64,000 nucleotides of DNA from Corynebacterium pygosceleis (GCF_016595275.2 NZ_JAENIQ020000001.1:186001-250000); one strand, 5' to 3'; positions 44,403-56,282 are shown, counted from the first letter of the stretch. A program made the numbers and translations. Notes: generated by a model from the sequence alone, not told the origin.

Positions 44403-45734
44403 ATGGACACCACCTCCTCCCCCACGAACACCACATCCCCGGGCCTCGACCGGACCCTCCGCGACATGTGGGAGACACGCCCACCGAGAATTCCCTCGGA
44501 TCAGGGCGGCAACGCGAAGATCGCCGGCGTCTGTGAAGGCATCGGCGTGCGCTTCCGCATCGACCCCACGCTCATCCGCATCGCCTTCGTCGTCGCGGCA
44601 CTGACCGGCAGCGGCATCCTGCTGTACGCGATCTGCTGGTTGTCCATGCCCCGCTGGTCGATGCCGGTGTCCCCGCTGGGGGCCGCGGTCCAGAAGAAGA
44701 CCACCCGCGGGCTCTCCGGGGAAAGGACCACCGGGTACCTCCTGATCTTCGCGCTACTGGTGTTCAGCGGCATCCTCGGATTCTCCGACGTGTTCTCGAA
44801 GTCCCTGTTCGTGACACTGCTCCTGGCCGGTGTCCTCTGGTGGTTGCTCCATTCACGGACTCCGGAGCCACCCGTGGGGCTGATCGCGGACCCGGCGGCC
44901 GTCCCCTCACGCGAGTCGACCGCAGGTGAGTCCACGACCGGGGAGGAACGGCGCATCTCCCCGAATCCGTCACTGGCACACCTGAAACCGGTCAACGGCT
45001 ACACCGTCCCCGGCGCGGAGACCACTCCCCCGAGCTGGGATCCGCTCGGCACGGCACCCGCCCTGTGGGATCTCCCGGAACCGGGCCCCGCACGGGAACC
45101 GGCCGCGTCCACGCCCCGGGCACCCTGGGCCACCGCCCTCGGCACTCTGGCGCTCGTCACCGGAGCTCTCGGCGGGATCGGCCTCATCGCCCTCGCGGTC
45201 ATCTCCGCGTTCTCCCCGCTGAGTGTGCCGTTCTGGCTCTGGGCATCCACCTCAGCGCTGCTCGTCGGCGGACTCGGGACGGGTGTCGGCATCCTGAACC
45301 GGGGAAAAATCCGGGCCCCCGCACTGTTCATCGGCATCGGCGCCTCCGCAGCGTTGATATTCGCGGGGGCCGTCGCCGACGACTCCGTCACGGAGATCAG
45401 CATCGGCGCCGGGGACACGACGTCCGGGCCGTCGGTCCTCGCCCCCGTCTCGGGGGATGACCTGCCGGCCAGGGTGGACAACGGCATCGGGAAGACCGAA
45501 CTGGATCTGCGCGGACTGCGGCCGCTGACCGAGAGCCGGGAGGTGAACGTGTCCAACGGTGTGGGCAAGACCGTCGTGTGGTTGCCGACCGATGTACCGG
45601 TCACGGTGAACTGCTCGAACGGCGTCGGCAGGTTGGTGTGCACACCGGGGGACTACAACACCGGCGCCGAGGGCGAACGACTCACCCTCGACATCACGAA
45701 CGGCGTGGGCAAGGTCGTGGTCCACGCCGGGTGA
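44403..45734 (+). CDS. PspC-domain membrane protein (EsrI-like)
   Basis: A 443-residue protein: an N-terminal PspC domain (about 35-85, IAGVCEGIGVRFRIDPTLIRIAFVV), several helices up to about residue 330, and a C-terminal beta-repeat domain of about 120 residues with repeated NGVGK/NGIGK motifs, like the LiaF/DUF2154 toast-rack fold. EsrI in C. glutamicum inhibits the kinase until the envelope is stressed. ATG at 44403 with GGAG upstream. The NGIGKTELDL, NGVGKTVVWL, NGVGRLVCT and NGVGKVVVHA repeats are plain. Confidence 0.85.
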   Translation: MDTTSSPTNTTSPGLDRTLRDMWETRPPRIPSDQGGNAKIAGVCEGIGVRFRIDPTLIRIAFVVAALTGSGILLYAICWLSMPRWSMPVSPLGAAVQKKTTRGLSGERTTGYLLIFALLVFSGILGFSDVFSKSLFVTLLLAGVLWWLLHSRTPEPPVGLIADPAAVPSRESTAGESTTGEERRISPNPSLAHLKPVNGYTVPGAETTPPSWDPLGTAPALWDLPEPGPAREPAASTPRAPWATALGTLALVTGALGGIGLIALAVISAFSPLSVPFWLWASTSALLVGGLGTGVGILNRGKIRAPALFIGIGASAALIFAGAVADDSVTEISIGAGDTTSGPSVLAPVSGDDLPARVDNGIGKTELDLRGLRPLTESREVNVSNGVGKTVVWLPTDVPVTVNCSNGVGRLVCTPGDYNTGAEGERLTLDITNGVGKVVVHAG

Positions 45735-45743
45735 ACCGCGGGT

Positions 45744-47987
45744 TCACCCCCGCCCGCGGAGGACGGCCCGGAACCGTTCCCGCAGGCCGTCGGACCAGGT
45801 GCCACGGTCCCGGTCCACGCGGCCGGCATCCGGGTCACCGTCCTCCGTGCGGAGCAGCTCCCCGACCCGCGTGAATCCCGGGGATCCGACCAGCAGATGG
45901 GCGACGAGCACAGCGATCCACACCCCCGCGAGCTGCGCACCGTACAGCGTGGGGGCGGGATCACCGCCCGCGATCTGCCGGTAGGCCACCAGGAAACCGG
46001 CGGCGACGGGAACCGTGATGAGCACGGCGGTGAACGCCTGACGACGCAGGTGCAGCACGAAACCACTGACCCCCGCATCCCGGTCCGCCGCGTAGTCGGC
46101 ACGACGGCGTTCCCACATCCGGGCACCGGCGGTGAGCGTCAGCAGGTAGAACACGGAGAGGGCCACCGCGAACAGCAGCGCGGTCAACAGGGCCGCCGTG
46201 GCCGAGGACCTCTGGACATCGGTGTACACACCGTCACGCGCGATGGGGTAGACACGATCACCCGATTCCTGATCCCCCACCAGGCCGGTGAGGACAACCG
46301 CCGCCCCGATGAGTTCATCCGGTTCGCAGAGGCACGTGACGGATTCGGCGAGTTCGCGTGTCCCCGGGAGCAGATCGGGGGCGAGAACCGAGAAGTCCCG
46401 CGGGGTGAGGGCCACGATGGGCCGGTTGTCCGGACGGTTCGGTGCACCGGTGCCGTCCAGCATCGACACCGCCGCAGGATCGTTCCCCTCCCGGATGACG
46501 GTGAGGCCATCGGTGACACCGGAATCGGTGACGGTCTCCGTGTCCCCCCACACCACGGCGACCCCCTGGCGGAGCTGGCCGGTGGCCGGGATCGACTCCG
46601 GCAGCCCGACGATGAGCAGGACCCTGTCATCGTCGACGGGGATCTGCGCGGTGAGACCCGGATTCTCCTCCATCTCCCCGGCGAGCACCAGCAGATCGGG
46701 ACGTACCTCGAACGCCTTCGAAATCTCCTCCATCCGGGCCTGGAATTCGGGATCCACGTCGGACGTCCGCAGCACGCTGACGGGCCCGTCCGGTTCATTC
46801 GCCGCGACCCCCAGCTCCCGCATCTCCCCGCCACTGCGCGCTGTCGCGAAGGTGAGCGCCATACCGAGGACGAGACCACCGACGACACAGAGCACCGCCC
46901 ATCCCGGAACAGACGCCAGGTCCCCGGGCAGACCGCCCCTCCGGCCCACCACAGCTCTCCCCTTCCCGAGGTCGCCGAGGGAGATCTTCGCGGGAATGAT
47001 CAGGACGGCCCCGATGATCACCGCCCAGATCACGGCACACAACAGCAGAGACAGCAGCCCGACGGTGAACACCGTCCCGAAACCGACGAGCGTCGTCGCA
47101 CTGAGCCTGACGAGGTACACCAGCCACACCGCGAGCACCCCGGAACCGGCACCGGCGGCGAGCACGGAAGCGAACCGGATCAGCCCTGACCGGCCGTCGA
47201 CACGACGTAGCTGAGTCACACTGAGAGCGACGCCCACGGCGAGCAGGAGCAGCATTGTCGCGACACTGAACTTCCCGAATGTGGAACCGGCGAAGTCACT
47301 GCCGGACCGGGGCAGCGCCACGGTCGTCTCCACGTCATCGAGACCGGCGGACCGGAGAACATCCCCGACGGCGCCGGCGAGCTCGGGTGCCCCGTCACCG
47401 GCGAACAGCCATGTGTCCCGGGGGCCCGGAACCTCGAAGCCCTGCAGCGCCACGACCGGGGTCTTGCCCACCAGGGCACCGGCGGGGAATGTCCCCGCGA
47501 TCGGGTGAGCCAGTGGCGTGCTGAACACCACCTCACGGAGGAATCTCCGCTCCTGCGACGCCGACAGCATCGGTGTGCGCGCCGACTCCCCCGGGGTCTC
47601 CGGCAGGGCGGTGGAGATCAGGGTGCGGTCCTTTCCCAGTTCCGCATCCAGCTCATCCACGCCCGCGACGTGGAAGCGACCGTCCGGATCGTGCACCGCG
47701 AACGCCCCGGTACCGCCGCTGGAGGCGGCCAGCACCGACATGCCCCGGGAATCCGCCAGATCGGCGATCTCCCGCTGCAGCTCCACCTGCTCCTCCGGAT
47801 CGAGGTCACCGGCACCGGCGGCCGTCGCCTGGAGCGTCGGCCCGGAATACCCCAGCCGCATCGCGGTGGCGATCGAGCCACCTTCGACCACCAGGAGCAT
47901 GAAGATCATCACGACGACCGCGATCAGAGCACTGATCACACCGGGGAGGACGATACGTGCGGGATTCCTGTCCACGTTGACTGCCAC
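45744..47987 (-). CDS. Large FtsX-like membrane protein of unknown function
   Basis: A 747-residue protein. One N-terminal helix is followed by an extracellular region of about 220 residues. A block of helices (about 245-385) comes next, then a second extracellular region (about 405-590), then a C-terminal helix block (about 600-715) and a basic tail. This is an FtsX-like permease layout, but I cannot identify a known member and no ABC ATPase lies next to it. The start is a GTG at 47987. It is convergent with the EsrI-like gene, 9 bases apart. Confidence 0.7.
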   Translation of the reverse strand: MAVNVDRNPARIVLPGVISALIAVVVMIFMLLVVEGGSIATAMRLGYSGPTLQATAAGAGDLDPEEQVELQREIADLADSRGMSVLAASSGGTGAFAVHDPDGRFHVAGVDELDAELGKDRTLISTALPETPGESARTPMLSASQERRFLREVVFSTPLAHPIAGTFPAGALVGKTPVVALQGFEVPGPRDTWLFAGDGAPELAGAVGDVLRSAGLDDVETTVALPRSGSDFAGSTFGKFSVATMLLLLAVGVALSVTQLRRVDGRSGLIRFASVLAAGAGSGVLAVWLVYLVRLSATTLVGFGTVFTVGLLSLLLCAVIWAVIIGAVLIIPAKISLGDLGKGRAVVGRRGGLPGDLASVPGWAVLCVVGGLVLGMALTFATARSGGEMRELGVAANEPDGPVSVLRTSDVDPEFQARMEEISKAFEVRPDLLVLAGEMEENPGLTAQIPVDDDRVLLIVGLPESIPATGQLRQGVAVVWGDTETVTDSGVTDGLTVIREGNDPAAVSMLDGTGAPNRPDNRPIVALTPRDFSVLAPDLLPGTRELAESVTCLCEPDELIGAAVVLTGLVGDQESGDRVYPIARDGVYTDVQRSSATAALLTALLFAVALSVFYLLTLTAGARMWERRRADYAADRDAGVSGFVLHLRRQAFTAVLITVPVAAGFLVAYRQIAGGDPAPTLYGAQLAGVWIAVLVAHLLVGSPGFTRVGELLRTEDGDPDAGRVDRDRGTWSDGLRERFRAVLRGRG

Positions 47988-48308
47988 CTATTCTTCGACG
48001 GTTATCGACCCGCGGCACCGTTCCCGGGTTCCACGGGGTTCAGGTCCGACCACCTCGGACGGTGGCGATCTCCCTCCACAGTAACCCAGCGGGAACATCA
48101 CGTCCCCGTGGTTTCCACGCCCACCGGACAGGTCCCCCGTCTCCCGGACAACCCCGGGGAAAAGTGACGGTGCCTCCCCCGAATGTGTTGTTCCACCGCA
48201 AAACGGCAGCAGCCCGGAGAGCGACGAATACAGTGACAGCTAAGACCATTAGCCGATTGTCACCGGGGCCACCACAGCGCCCCCATCCGCCGAGAAGCGA
48301 GGAAAACC

Positions 48309-48758
48309 ATGCCGCACCAGCCCGCATCAGCCCCCACCACCGGCCTCGCGGCACTGGGATTGATCCTGTCGATGGCCCTGCTCACCGCCTGCGGGGACAC
48401 CGGGGAAACTCCGGAGAGCGGGGCGACGGTCACCGAGACCACGACCTCGACCACCACGGAGACCGCGACCACCACCGCCACGACAACGGAGACGACAACG
48501 GAGACGACAACGGAGACCGTGACGATCACCGAGGAGACAATCATCACACAGACACCGGAAGCGGCCCCCGCACCGGAACCGGAACCCGGGACCCAGATGC
48601 AGGGGTTCCTCGCACCGGCACCGGCGGCACCGGCCCCCTCCCGAAACTTCTCGAACTGCCGGGAGGCGCGCGCCGCAGGTGCCGCACCCCTCTACGCGGG
48701 CAGCCCCGGATACAGCCGGAAACTCGACAGGGACGGAGACGGTGTCGCCTGCGAGTGA
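48309..48758 (+). CDS. Excalibur-domain lipoprotein
   Basis: A 149-residue lipoprotein. Lipobox LTAC near residue 28, then a roughly 40-residue Thr/Glu stretch (repeated TTTET), then a Pro/Ala segment. The C-terminal Excalibur calcium-binding motif is NCREARAAGAAPLY...DRDGDGVACE with its DxDxDG loop and paired cysteines. It is likely at the cell surface. The ATG at 48309 has GAGG upstream. It is convergent with guaA with a hairpin between. Confidence 0.87.
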   Translation: MPHQPASAPTTGLAALGLILSMALLTACGDTGETPESGATVTETTTSTTTETATTTATTTETTTETTTETVTITEETIITQTPEAAPAPEPEPGTQMQGFLAPAPAAPAPSRNFSNCREARAAGAAPLYAGSPGYSRKLDRDGDGVACE

Positions 48759-48787
48759 CCCCGACGGGGGCGACCCGGCAGAGAAAA

Positions 48788-48824
48788 GATGAAGGCCCCG
48801 CACCTGAGGTGCGGGGCCTTCATC
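48788..48824. terminator. guaA / Excalibur gene bidirectional terminator
   Basis: A perfect 17-bp stem (48788-48804 with 48808-48824) closes a TGA loop between two convergent genes. Confidence 0.85.
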
Positions 48825-48843
48825 GACGGAAAGTGAGTGGAGG

Positions 48844-50430
48844 CTACTCCCACTCGATCGTTCCCGGAGGCTTCGAGGTGCAGTCGAGCACGACGCGGTT
48901 GACGTCGGCGACCTCGTTGGTGATGCGCGTGGAGATGCGCTCCAGGACGTCGTAGGGGATACGGGTCCAGTCGGCGGTCATCGCATCCTCGGAGGACACC
49001 GGGCGCAGCACGATCGGATGCCCGTAGGTACGGCCGTCACCCTGGACACCGACGGAACGGACGTCAGCGAGCAGCACCACGGGGCACTGCCAGATCTCCT
49101 CGTCCAGCCCCGCGGCGGTGAGCTCGGTACGGGCGATGAGGTCCGCGGCGCGCAGCGTCTCCAGCCGCTCGGCGGTGACCTCACCGATGATGCGGATACC
49201 CAGCCCCGGCCCGGGGAACGGCTGCCTGCCGACGATCTCCTGTGGCAGGCCGAGCTGACGCCCGACCGCACGGACCTCATCCTTGAACAGCAGACGGAGC
49301 GGCTCGACGAGCTCGAACTCGACGTCGTCGGGCAGGCCACCGACGTTGTGGTGGCTCTTGATGTTCGCGGTACCGGAACCGCCACCGGACTCGACGACGT
49401 CCGGGTAGAGGGTCCCCTGCACCAGGAAGTCCACCGAGGAACCCTCGGGTGCGGATTCGAGGACACCGGCGACGGCACGTTCGAAGGAACGGATGAACTC
49501 CGCACCGATGGCCTTACGCTTCGCCTCCGGTTCGGTGACACCGGCGAGCTTCGCCAGGAAGGCGTCCTGTTCATGGACGGTGACCAGCTTCGCACCGGTC
49601 GCGGCGACGAAGTCCCGCTCGACCTGCTCACGCTCACCGGCACGCAACAGACCGTGATCCACGAACACGCAGGTCAACCGGTCACCGATGGCGCGCTGCA
49701 CCAGGGCCGCTGCGACGGCGGAGTCAACGCCGCCGGACAGACCGCAGATCGCACGCCCCTCGGGGCCGATCTGCGCGCGGACGGCCTCGACGAGTTCATC
49801 GGCGATGTTCGCGGCGGTCCAGTTCTGCTCGAGCCCGGCGATCTCCGTGAGGAACCGGGTGAGCACCTCCTGCCCGTGCGGGGAATGCAGGACCTCGGGG
49901 TGGTACTGGACACCGGCCATGGACCGTTCCGCACACTCGAAGGCCGCGACCGGTGCACCCGCGGAGGACGCGGTGACGGTGAAACCCTCCGGTGCGGCGT
50001 GCACGGCGTCACCGTGGCTCATCCACACCTTGTGCGTCGTCTCGAGCCCCTCGTGCAGGGTTCCGCCGCTGACGCTGAGATCGGTACGCCCGTACTCCCG
50101 GTCACCGGTGTTGGCGACGGTCCCCCCGAGAGCGTGCGTCATGGCCTGGAAGCCGTAGCAGATACCGAACACCGGGACGCCCAGATCCAGCAGCTCCGGA
50201 CGGAGTTCCGGCGCGCCGTCCTCGTAGACGGAGGAAGGACCACCGGAGAGCACCAGCGCGGCGGGGTTCTTCGCCCGGATCTCCTCGACCGTCGCGGTGT
50301 GCGGGACGACCTCCGAATAGATCCGCGCCTCGCGGATCCGGCGGGCGATCAGCTGCGCGTACTGCGCGCCGAAATCGACGACGAGCACCGGGCGGTGATT
50401 CGTTGCGGTAGCTTGCTTTGAGTCAGTCAC
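48844..50430 (-). CDS. guaA: GMP synthase (glutamine-hydrolysing)
   Basis: A 528-residue two-domain GMP synthase. The amidotransferase part carries the nucleophile in [10 protein letters not shown] and the His-Glu pair in [10 protein letters not shown]. The synthetase part has the PP-loop [13 protein letters not shown]. It turns XMP to GMP with glutamine and ATP. The GTG at 50430 starts [21 protein letters not shown]. It is the last of the gua genes here, after guaB and guaB3. Confidence 0.96.
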   Translation of the reverse strand: MTDSKQATATNHRPVLVVDFGAQYAQLIARRIREARIYSEVVPHTATVEEIRAKNPAALVLSGGPSSVYEDGAPELRPELLDLGVPVFGICYGFQAMTHALGGTVANTGDREYGRTDLSVSGGTLHEGLETTHKVWMSHGDAVHAAPEGFTVTASSAGAPVAAFECAERSMAGVQYHPEVLHSPHGQEVLTRFLTEIAGLEQNWTAANIADELVEAVRAQIGPEGRAICGLSGGVDSAVAAALVQRAIGDRLTCVFVDHGLLRAGEREQVERDFVAATGAKLVTVHEQDAFLAKLAGVTEPEAKRKAIGAEFIRSFERAVAGVLESAPEGSSVDFLVQGTLYPDVVESGGGSGTANIKSHHNVGGLPDDVEFELVEPLRLLFKDEVRAVGRQLGLPQEIVGRQPFPGPGLGIRIIGEVTAERLETLRAADLIARTELTAAGLDEEIWQCPVVLLADVRSVGVQGDGRTYGHPIVLRPVSSEDAMTADWTRIPYDVLERISTRITNEVADVNRVVLDCTSKPPGTIEWE

Positions 50431-50460
50431 GGAACGTACTTTACCGCACCCGCACACCGA

Positions 50461-50495
50461 CCCCGTGCCCGGAACGACATGCCCCGGGCACGGGG
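50461..50495 (-). terminator. Hairpin between guaB3 and guaA
   Basis: CCCCGTGCCCGG (50461-50472) pairs perfectly with 50484-50495 around an 11-base loop. It lies just after the guaB3 stop. Confidence 0.7.
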
Positions 50496-50506
50496 CGTCA
50501 CGAAAA

Positions 50507-51718
50507 TCAGAAACCCACGCCGCCGGCCACGCTGAGCTGCACCTTCTGGAAGCTCTTGAGGTCGGTGTAACCACACTTGGCCATAGCCCTGCGCAGTCCG
50601 CCGACGTAGTTGAGCATCCCGTGCGGATCGGTGGACGGGCCGTGGAGCACCGTCTCCAGGGTGGGGGTGTTCCCCACGGTGTCGACGGTGTCACCGTCCC
50701 CGCTCCCCAGCAGATCCGCGGAGAAGGCGACGTCCGTCCACGCCGGTTCCACCGTGCCGCGCGGGAAACGCGGGTGAGCCGCGGAGTGTGACCAGTAGGC
50801 ACCCTGCGCCGCGGCCTCGCGCGCCTTCGCCAGCGGATGCCCCAGGATGACTCCGTCCGCACCGCAGGCCATCGCCGTCACCGCGTCACCCGAGGACTCG
50901 ATCTCCCCGTCCGCGATGATGTGCACGTAACGGCCACCGGTCTCGTCGAGGTAGTCACGTCGGGCGGCCGCGGCATCGGCGATGGCCGTGGCCATCGGAC
51001 ACCCGATCCCCAGTGCAACGTCATTGGTGTTCGCCCCGCCACCGACGATGACACCCGCCGCACCGGTCCGCATGAGGTGGAGGGCCGTGGTGTAGTCCGC
51101 GACGCCACCCGCGATGACGGGAACATCGAGGGAACCGATGAACTCCTTGAGGTTCAGGGGTTCCCCGCCGGTCGCGACATGCTCCGCGGAGATCATGGTG
51201 CCCTGGATGAACAGCAGTTCAGCACCGGCCCCGATGACCACGGGGGCGAGCTCCCGGGCGTGCTGCGGGGTGACCCGGACAGCGACGGTCGTGCCGGAGG
51301 CCCGGACCTCCGCGATACGGGCGGTGAGCAGTTCCTCGTCGATGGGGGCGGCGTGCAGTTCCTGGAGGACCCGGGTCGCCTCGGAGCCGTAGAACTCCGG
51401 CCCGGACAGCTCCGCGTTGATGGCCTCACGGACGCGACCGACGGCGCCCCCGAGATCCCGCTGCCTGCCCCACAGGCCTTCGGCGTTGATGACACCGAGA
51501 CCGCCCTGCCGACCCATCTCGATGATGAACTCCGGGGTCGCCAGAGCATCGGTCGGATGGGAGATGAAGGGGTTGTCGAAGGTGTAGGCGTCGATGTGCC
51601 AGCTGGTGTCGACGTCCTTCGAGGACCGGGTGCGCCGGGAGGGGATGATCTGGATGTCGGACAGCCGGTAGCTGCGGCGGGCCTCGCGCCCGATTCCGAT
51701 TTCGACGATGTCACGCAT
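50507..51718 (-). CDS. guaB3: GuaB3-family IMP dehydrogenase-related protein
   Basis: A 403-residue IMPDH/GMP-reductase-fold protein with no CBS domains. [24 protein letters not shown] stands where IMPDH has its catalytic Cys loop, and a Cys is retained. GuaB3 is widespread in actinobacteria beside guaB; its reaction has long been unclear in this group. ATG at 51718. It sits 51 bases after guaB. Confidence 0.9.
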   Translation of the reverse strand: MRDIVEIGIGREARRSYRLSDIQIIPSRRTRSSKDVDTSWHIDAYTFDNPFISHPTDALATPEFIIEMGRQGGLGVINAEGLWGRQRDLGGAVGRVREAINAELSGPEFYGSEATRVLQELHAAPIDEELLTARIAEVRASGTTVAVRVTPQHARELAPVVIGAGAELLFIQGTMISAEHVATGGEPLNLKEFIGSLDVPVIAGGVADYTTALHLMRTGAAGVIVGGGANTNDVALGIGCPMATAIADAAAARRDYLDETGGRYVHIIADGEIESSGDAVTAMACGADGVILGHPLAKAREAAAQGAYWSHSAAHPRFPRGTVEPAWTDVAFSADLLGSGDGDTVDTVGNTPTLETVLHGPSTDPHGMLNYVGGLRRAMAKCGYTDLKSFQKVQLSVAGGVGF

Positions 51719-51769
51719 GATGGTGGTGCTCCTTGGATCGTGCCCCGACCGGGGCCGGGGTGGCCGGGG

Positions 51770-53302
<1,533 letters not shown>

Positions 53303-53503
53303 TCATCCTTTTTCTCGGGTGGTGGTGAGGCTGGGTCGGCACAGGTTCCCCTCCCCGGATCAGCTTCCGCTGCCCGCTCTCACGGTCCGGCCCGGAGACA
53401 CTCCCGGGCCGCACCGGGTTGGCGAGGTGCCATGACCTACAACAGTAGCGCGCGGGGCGGTCACGGGGGCCACCGACCGGGAGTTCGTTTCGCCTGTCTT
53501 TGG

Positions 53504-53539
53504 TTGCCGTTTACGTGCCGCACCCTTAGGGTGGCCTGT
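53504..53539 (+). promoter_or_regulatory. Promoter of a leaderless gene
   Basis: TTGCCG (53504-53509), a 17-base spacer, TAGGGT (53527-53532), then seven bases and the GTG. Spacing is exactly that of a corynebacterial sigma-A promoter starting transcription at the start codon. Confidence 0.65.
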
Positions 53540-53911
53540 GTGAACTTTGATTCTATGATGCCGCCGGACCCGTTCGCGGGCGATCCGAACGACCCCGCAT
53601 CGTTCCTCGAGGCGGACGAACCCCTGCCTCCGCTCACCGACGAGGACCGTGAGCGTGTCCGCGAGGATCTCGAACTCGTCGGCGAGTTCCGCCGAGCGTT
53701 GGAACCCCGTGGTGTTCTCGGGGTCTTCTTCATGTGCGAGGACTGCGACGAACAGCACTACTACGACTGGGACATCATGGCCGCGAACATGCGCGCCACT
53801 CTCGCCGGTGAACTCTCCCCCGTGCACGAACCGTCCGCACGCCCCGACCCCGCGGCGTACGTCCCCTGGGACTACTGCCTCGGTTTCCTCGACGGCATGG
53901 AGGCACACTGA
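53540..53911 (+). CDS. DUF5319-type small acidic protein
   Basis: A 123-residue, strongly acidic protein of the DUF5319 type, conserved in corynebacteria and relatives, function unknown. It carries a CEDC pair (FFMCEDCDEQHYYDW) and another Cys in WDYCLGF, suggesting metal binding. The GTG at 53540 gives MNFDSMMPPDPF, and the promoter predicts a leaderless message. ATGs at 53555 and 53558 are weaker choices. Confidence 0.75.
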   Translation: MNFDSMMPPDPFAGDPNDPASFLEADEPLPPLTDEDRERVREDLELVGEFRRALEPRGVLGVFFMCEDCDEQHYYDWDIMAANMRATLAGELSPVHEPSARPDPAAYVPWDYCLGFLDGMEAH

Positions 53912-53947
53912 CCGGCCCGGCGCGGCCGAGGAGGCCCCGGTACGGTG

Positions 53948-53983
53948 AAAACCCCGGATCCCGCGAAAGGGATACCGGGGTTT
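53948..53983. terminator. Terminator between DUF5319 gene and rsdA
   Basis: AAACCCCGG-ATCCC pairs with GGGATACCGGGGTTT, with one bulged base. It sits between convergent genes. Confidence 0.75.
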
Positions 53984-54014
53984 CGTCGTCCCGTGTGCCG
54001 GCGGGACCACCGGA

Positions 54015-54965
54015 TCACCGATCGGGGACCGTCTCGGCGCTGGTCGTCGGTGACCCCGTGGTTCCCGTGCCCACCGGAGCACTCACGTTGTCTGCGGTAC
54101 CACCGTCATCGACGCCGTCATCCTCACCCGGTGCCGTAGGATCCCCGCTTCCGTCCGGAACCGGCAGCGGAGACGTGGTCGGGGCGGTCTCCGACGGGAT
54201 GCCCGTCGGGGACCCGGGTGTGGTCGGGGGAAGGGTGCTGCTCGGGGTGGGTGGGGGAACCTCGACGGTGGAGGTCACGGTGACCGTGTCCGGTTCCGGC
54301 GGGGCCGGTGGCGCCGGCGTGACCGTGACGGTCACCGTCCGGGGGGCCGGGGGATGCCTGTCGGCGTCCACCCTGGTCGCTTTGCGCGCGTTGAGTTCCT
54401 TGGCCATGAGTTTGGCCTGTTCCAGCAGTTCCAGTGCCCCGGCGACATCTCCGTTGGCGTTGCGGTTGTCCGCTTCCTCCAGTGTGCTCGCGAGTTCCAC
54501 GACCGAGGCGTGCTCACCGAACATCGCGGTGTGCGCACCCCACAGGGCGCTGTCGGGGCCCGCGTTGTAGACGGCTGTACCACCACCGGCGATGACGAGT
54601 GTCGCGGCGGCCGCGCCGATCATGCCGTGGACGAAACCGGGTACGAGCCTGCGCCTGTCCGCGAGACCGACCACCTGACCGCCACGACCGGCGGCGGGGA
54701 TCTCCTCCACCACCGGGGCGGAGACGGGGGTGAACTGCGTCGTCGCCGGGGCGGTGACGGACAGTCCCGGACCAGTGAGCGACGGCGCAGGGGGCATCGG
54801 CGCATCGACGTCCGCCTTCAGACCGAGCAGCAGCCCGGCGAGTCCGTCGTCCCCCCGGGAGGGGTCAACGCCGTTGGCGAGGTCGTCAAGGAAGGCATCG
54901 GTGCGGAACAGATTGTCGTCCTGTCCCCCACTCACGCCTGCGTCCTCGGGTCGGCGGTCACTCAT
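54015..54965 (-). CDS. rsdA: Anti-sigma-D factor RsdA-like
   Basis: A 316-residue single-pass membrane protein. The N-terminal sigma-binding part (DDNLFRTDAFLDDLANG) resembles the RsdA SigD-binding motif. The only helix is near residues 115-133. An extracellular helical part and a Pro/Thr/Ser-rich tail follow. It would hold SigD at the membrane. Its ATG overlaps the sigD stop by four bases. Confidence 0.88.
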   Translation of the reverse strand: MSDRRPEDAGVSGGQDDNLFRTDAFLDDLANGVDPSRGDDGLAGLLLGLKADVDAPMPPAPSLTGPGLSVTAPATTQFTPVSAPVVEEIPAAGRGGQVVGLADRRRLVPGFVHGMIGAAAATLVIAGGGTAVYNAGPDSALWGAHTAMFGEHASVVELASTLEEADNRNANGDVAGALELLEQAKLMAKELNARKATRVDADRHPPAPRTVTVTVTPAPPAPPEPDTVTVTSTVEVPPPTPSSTLPPTTPGSPTGIPSETAPTTSPLPVPDGSGDPTAPGEDDGVDDGGTADNVSAPVGTGTTGSPTTSAETVPDR

Positions 54966-55558
54966 GCCTGGTGCTCCTGCTCATTAAGCTTCTTACGCAA
55001 TGCCGCGAGCGCCCTGTGCTGGGCCACTCTGACTGCTCCGGGGGTACTTCCCACGATTCGCGCGGTTTCCTCCGCAGACAGTCCCACGAACACCCGGAGG
55101 GTGATGATTTCGCGAGCCTTGTCACTCAATGAATCGAGAAGTGAACGCACTCTGTTACTACCATCGCTGACCAGCGCATAGTCCTCCGGGGTATCCCCGT
55201 CACGCACGTAGTCCGGAACATCATCGGTGGGATTCGACAGGTCCCTCGACAGGGAGCGGTGAGCGTCCGCGACCTTGTTCGAGGCGATACCGTAGACGAA
55301 CGCCATGAACGGCCGCCCCCGGTCGACGTAGTTCGACACGGAGTTGGCGACAGCCAGACAGATCTCCTGGGCGACATCCTCCGGAGTGGGGTGCCTGCCA
55401 CCACCGATCCGGGCACGGGCGTAACGCAGCACCATCGGATGCACGATCTCCATGATCCGCTGGAGCGCGGACCGGTCCCCGCCGGCCGCCAACGGCACGA
55501 GTGCCGCCAGTTCGCGCTCTGCATCATTCACGCTGTGGACCTCTGCATCTTCCGACAT
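54962..55558 (-). CDS. sigD: RNA polymerase sigma factor SigD
   Basis: A 198-residue ECF-type sigma factor. Region 2 contains EDVAQEICLAVANSVSNYVDRGRPFMAFVYGIASNKVADAHR in core-binding and -10 recognition positions; region 4 contains LSAEETARIVGSTPGAVRVAQHRALAAL. In C. glutamicum and mycobacteria SigD controls cell-envelope genes. It is co-transcribed with rsdA, its probable antagonist. Confidence 0.92.
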   Translation of the reverse strand: MSEDAEVHSVNDAERELAALVPLAAGGDRSALQRIMEIVHPMVLRYARARIGGGRHPTPEDVAQEICLAVANSVSNYVDRGRPFMAFVYGIASNKVADAHRSLSRDLSNPTDDVPDYVRDGDTPEDYALVSDGSNRVRSLLDSLSDKAREIITLRVFVGLSAEETARIVGSTPGAVRVAQHRALAALRKKLNEQEHQA

Positions 55559-55823
55559 TCCTGGACACCGTCAACCCCGACCAGCGGGCCTCAGGCGGGA
55601 GTTTCTGAAGCGCTACAAGGGTTCACTATTCCGACAGTCTAGATCACCTGTCCCCCGCATGAGGAGCGGAACCGACGACAGGCGACCCGGATCCCGGCTC
55701 ACCCCGGAACACCGGAAGCCCGGGGCGTCGCCCCCGACCAGCGTTGAACACCCCTCCGAAGCGGACCTCCCGAACCGCCGCACACGGTCCCGGTGGTGAA
55801 CCGTCCCCCGGGCCGTCGACCCC
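55559..55823. other. Intergenic gap upstream of sigD
   Basis: I see no gene in these 265 bases. They should hold the sigD promoter, and a short CCCCGG/CCGGGG pairing near 55700-55727 could end the YbjN-like genes, but nothing is strong. Confidence 0.4.
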
Positions 55824-56282
55824 CTACCCGGCGGTGAGCCCGAACTCCGTGCAGAATCTGTCGATGGTGGGCAGCACACCCTTGAGCATCAGATCGAGCT
55901 GCTTGTCCAGCTGCGCGTCCGTGAGACCGGCCTTGATGAAGATCCCGCCCTCGGCCTTGATGTGGATTCCGTCGGCGTCACGTTTCTTCAGTGCGGTGAT
56001 GAGGTGGTTCCCGGAGTTGAATGCCGTCGTCCACCCGAGAACATCATCCTCCCGGTCGACGGGCAGGCGGGGTCGCATCTCGGCGCTGACGACGGCGAAG
56101 GCGTCGGACGCGAGGATGAACATGACCGGAATGTCGTTGAAGAAGCAGTAGTAGACGGGCAATTCGCCCTGCAGCTTCGACACCGCTAGGTTCTGCCTGG
56201 CCAGGGACTCCTCCAGGCGTTGCGGGGTGACCGGCGTGGGTTCGTCCGCCACCTTCTTCGAACCAAACTTGAACCAGGCCAT
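55824..56282 (-). CDS. YbjN-like small protein, type B (copy 2)
   Basis: A 152-residue protein starting MAWFKFGSKK. The sequence resembles YbjN-domain proteins (PF10722), whose fold is like type III secretion chaperones; the match is by pattern and moderate. It follows a type A gene with a one-base TGATG overlap, so A and B are made together. It is 45-50% similar by eye to the type B gene at 56779-57249, including the TPVTP.RLE start and FCTEF/FCQEF end. Function unknown. Confidence 0.68.
   Translation of the reverse strand: MAWFKFGSKKVADEPTPVTPQRLEESLARQNLAVSKLQGELPVYYCFFNDIPVMFILASDAFAVVSAEMRPRLPVDREDDVLGWTTAFNSGNHLITALKKRDADGIHIKAEGGIFIKAGLTDAQLDKQLDLMLKGVLPTIDRFCTEFGLTAG

Noticed and set aside
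48425..48545. Repetitive ACC/GAGAC stretch
   Set aside because: It is the Thr/Glu-rich linker of the Excalibur lipoprotein, not a regulatory repeat.
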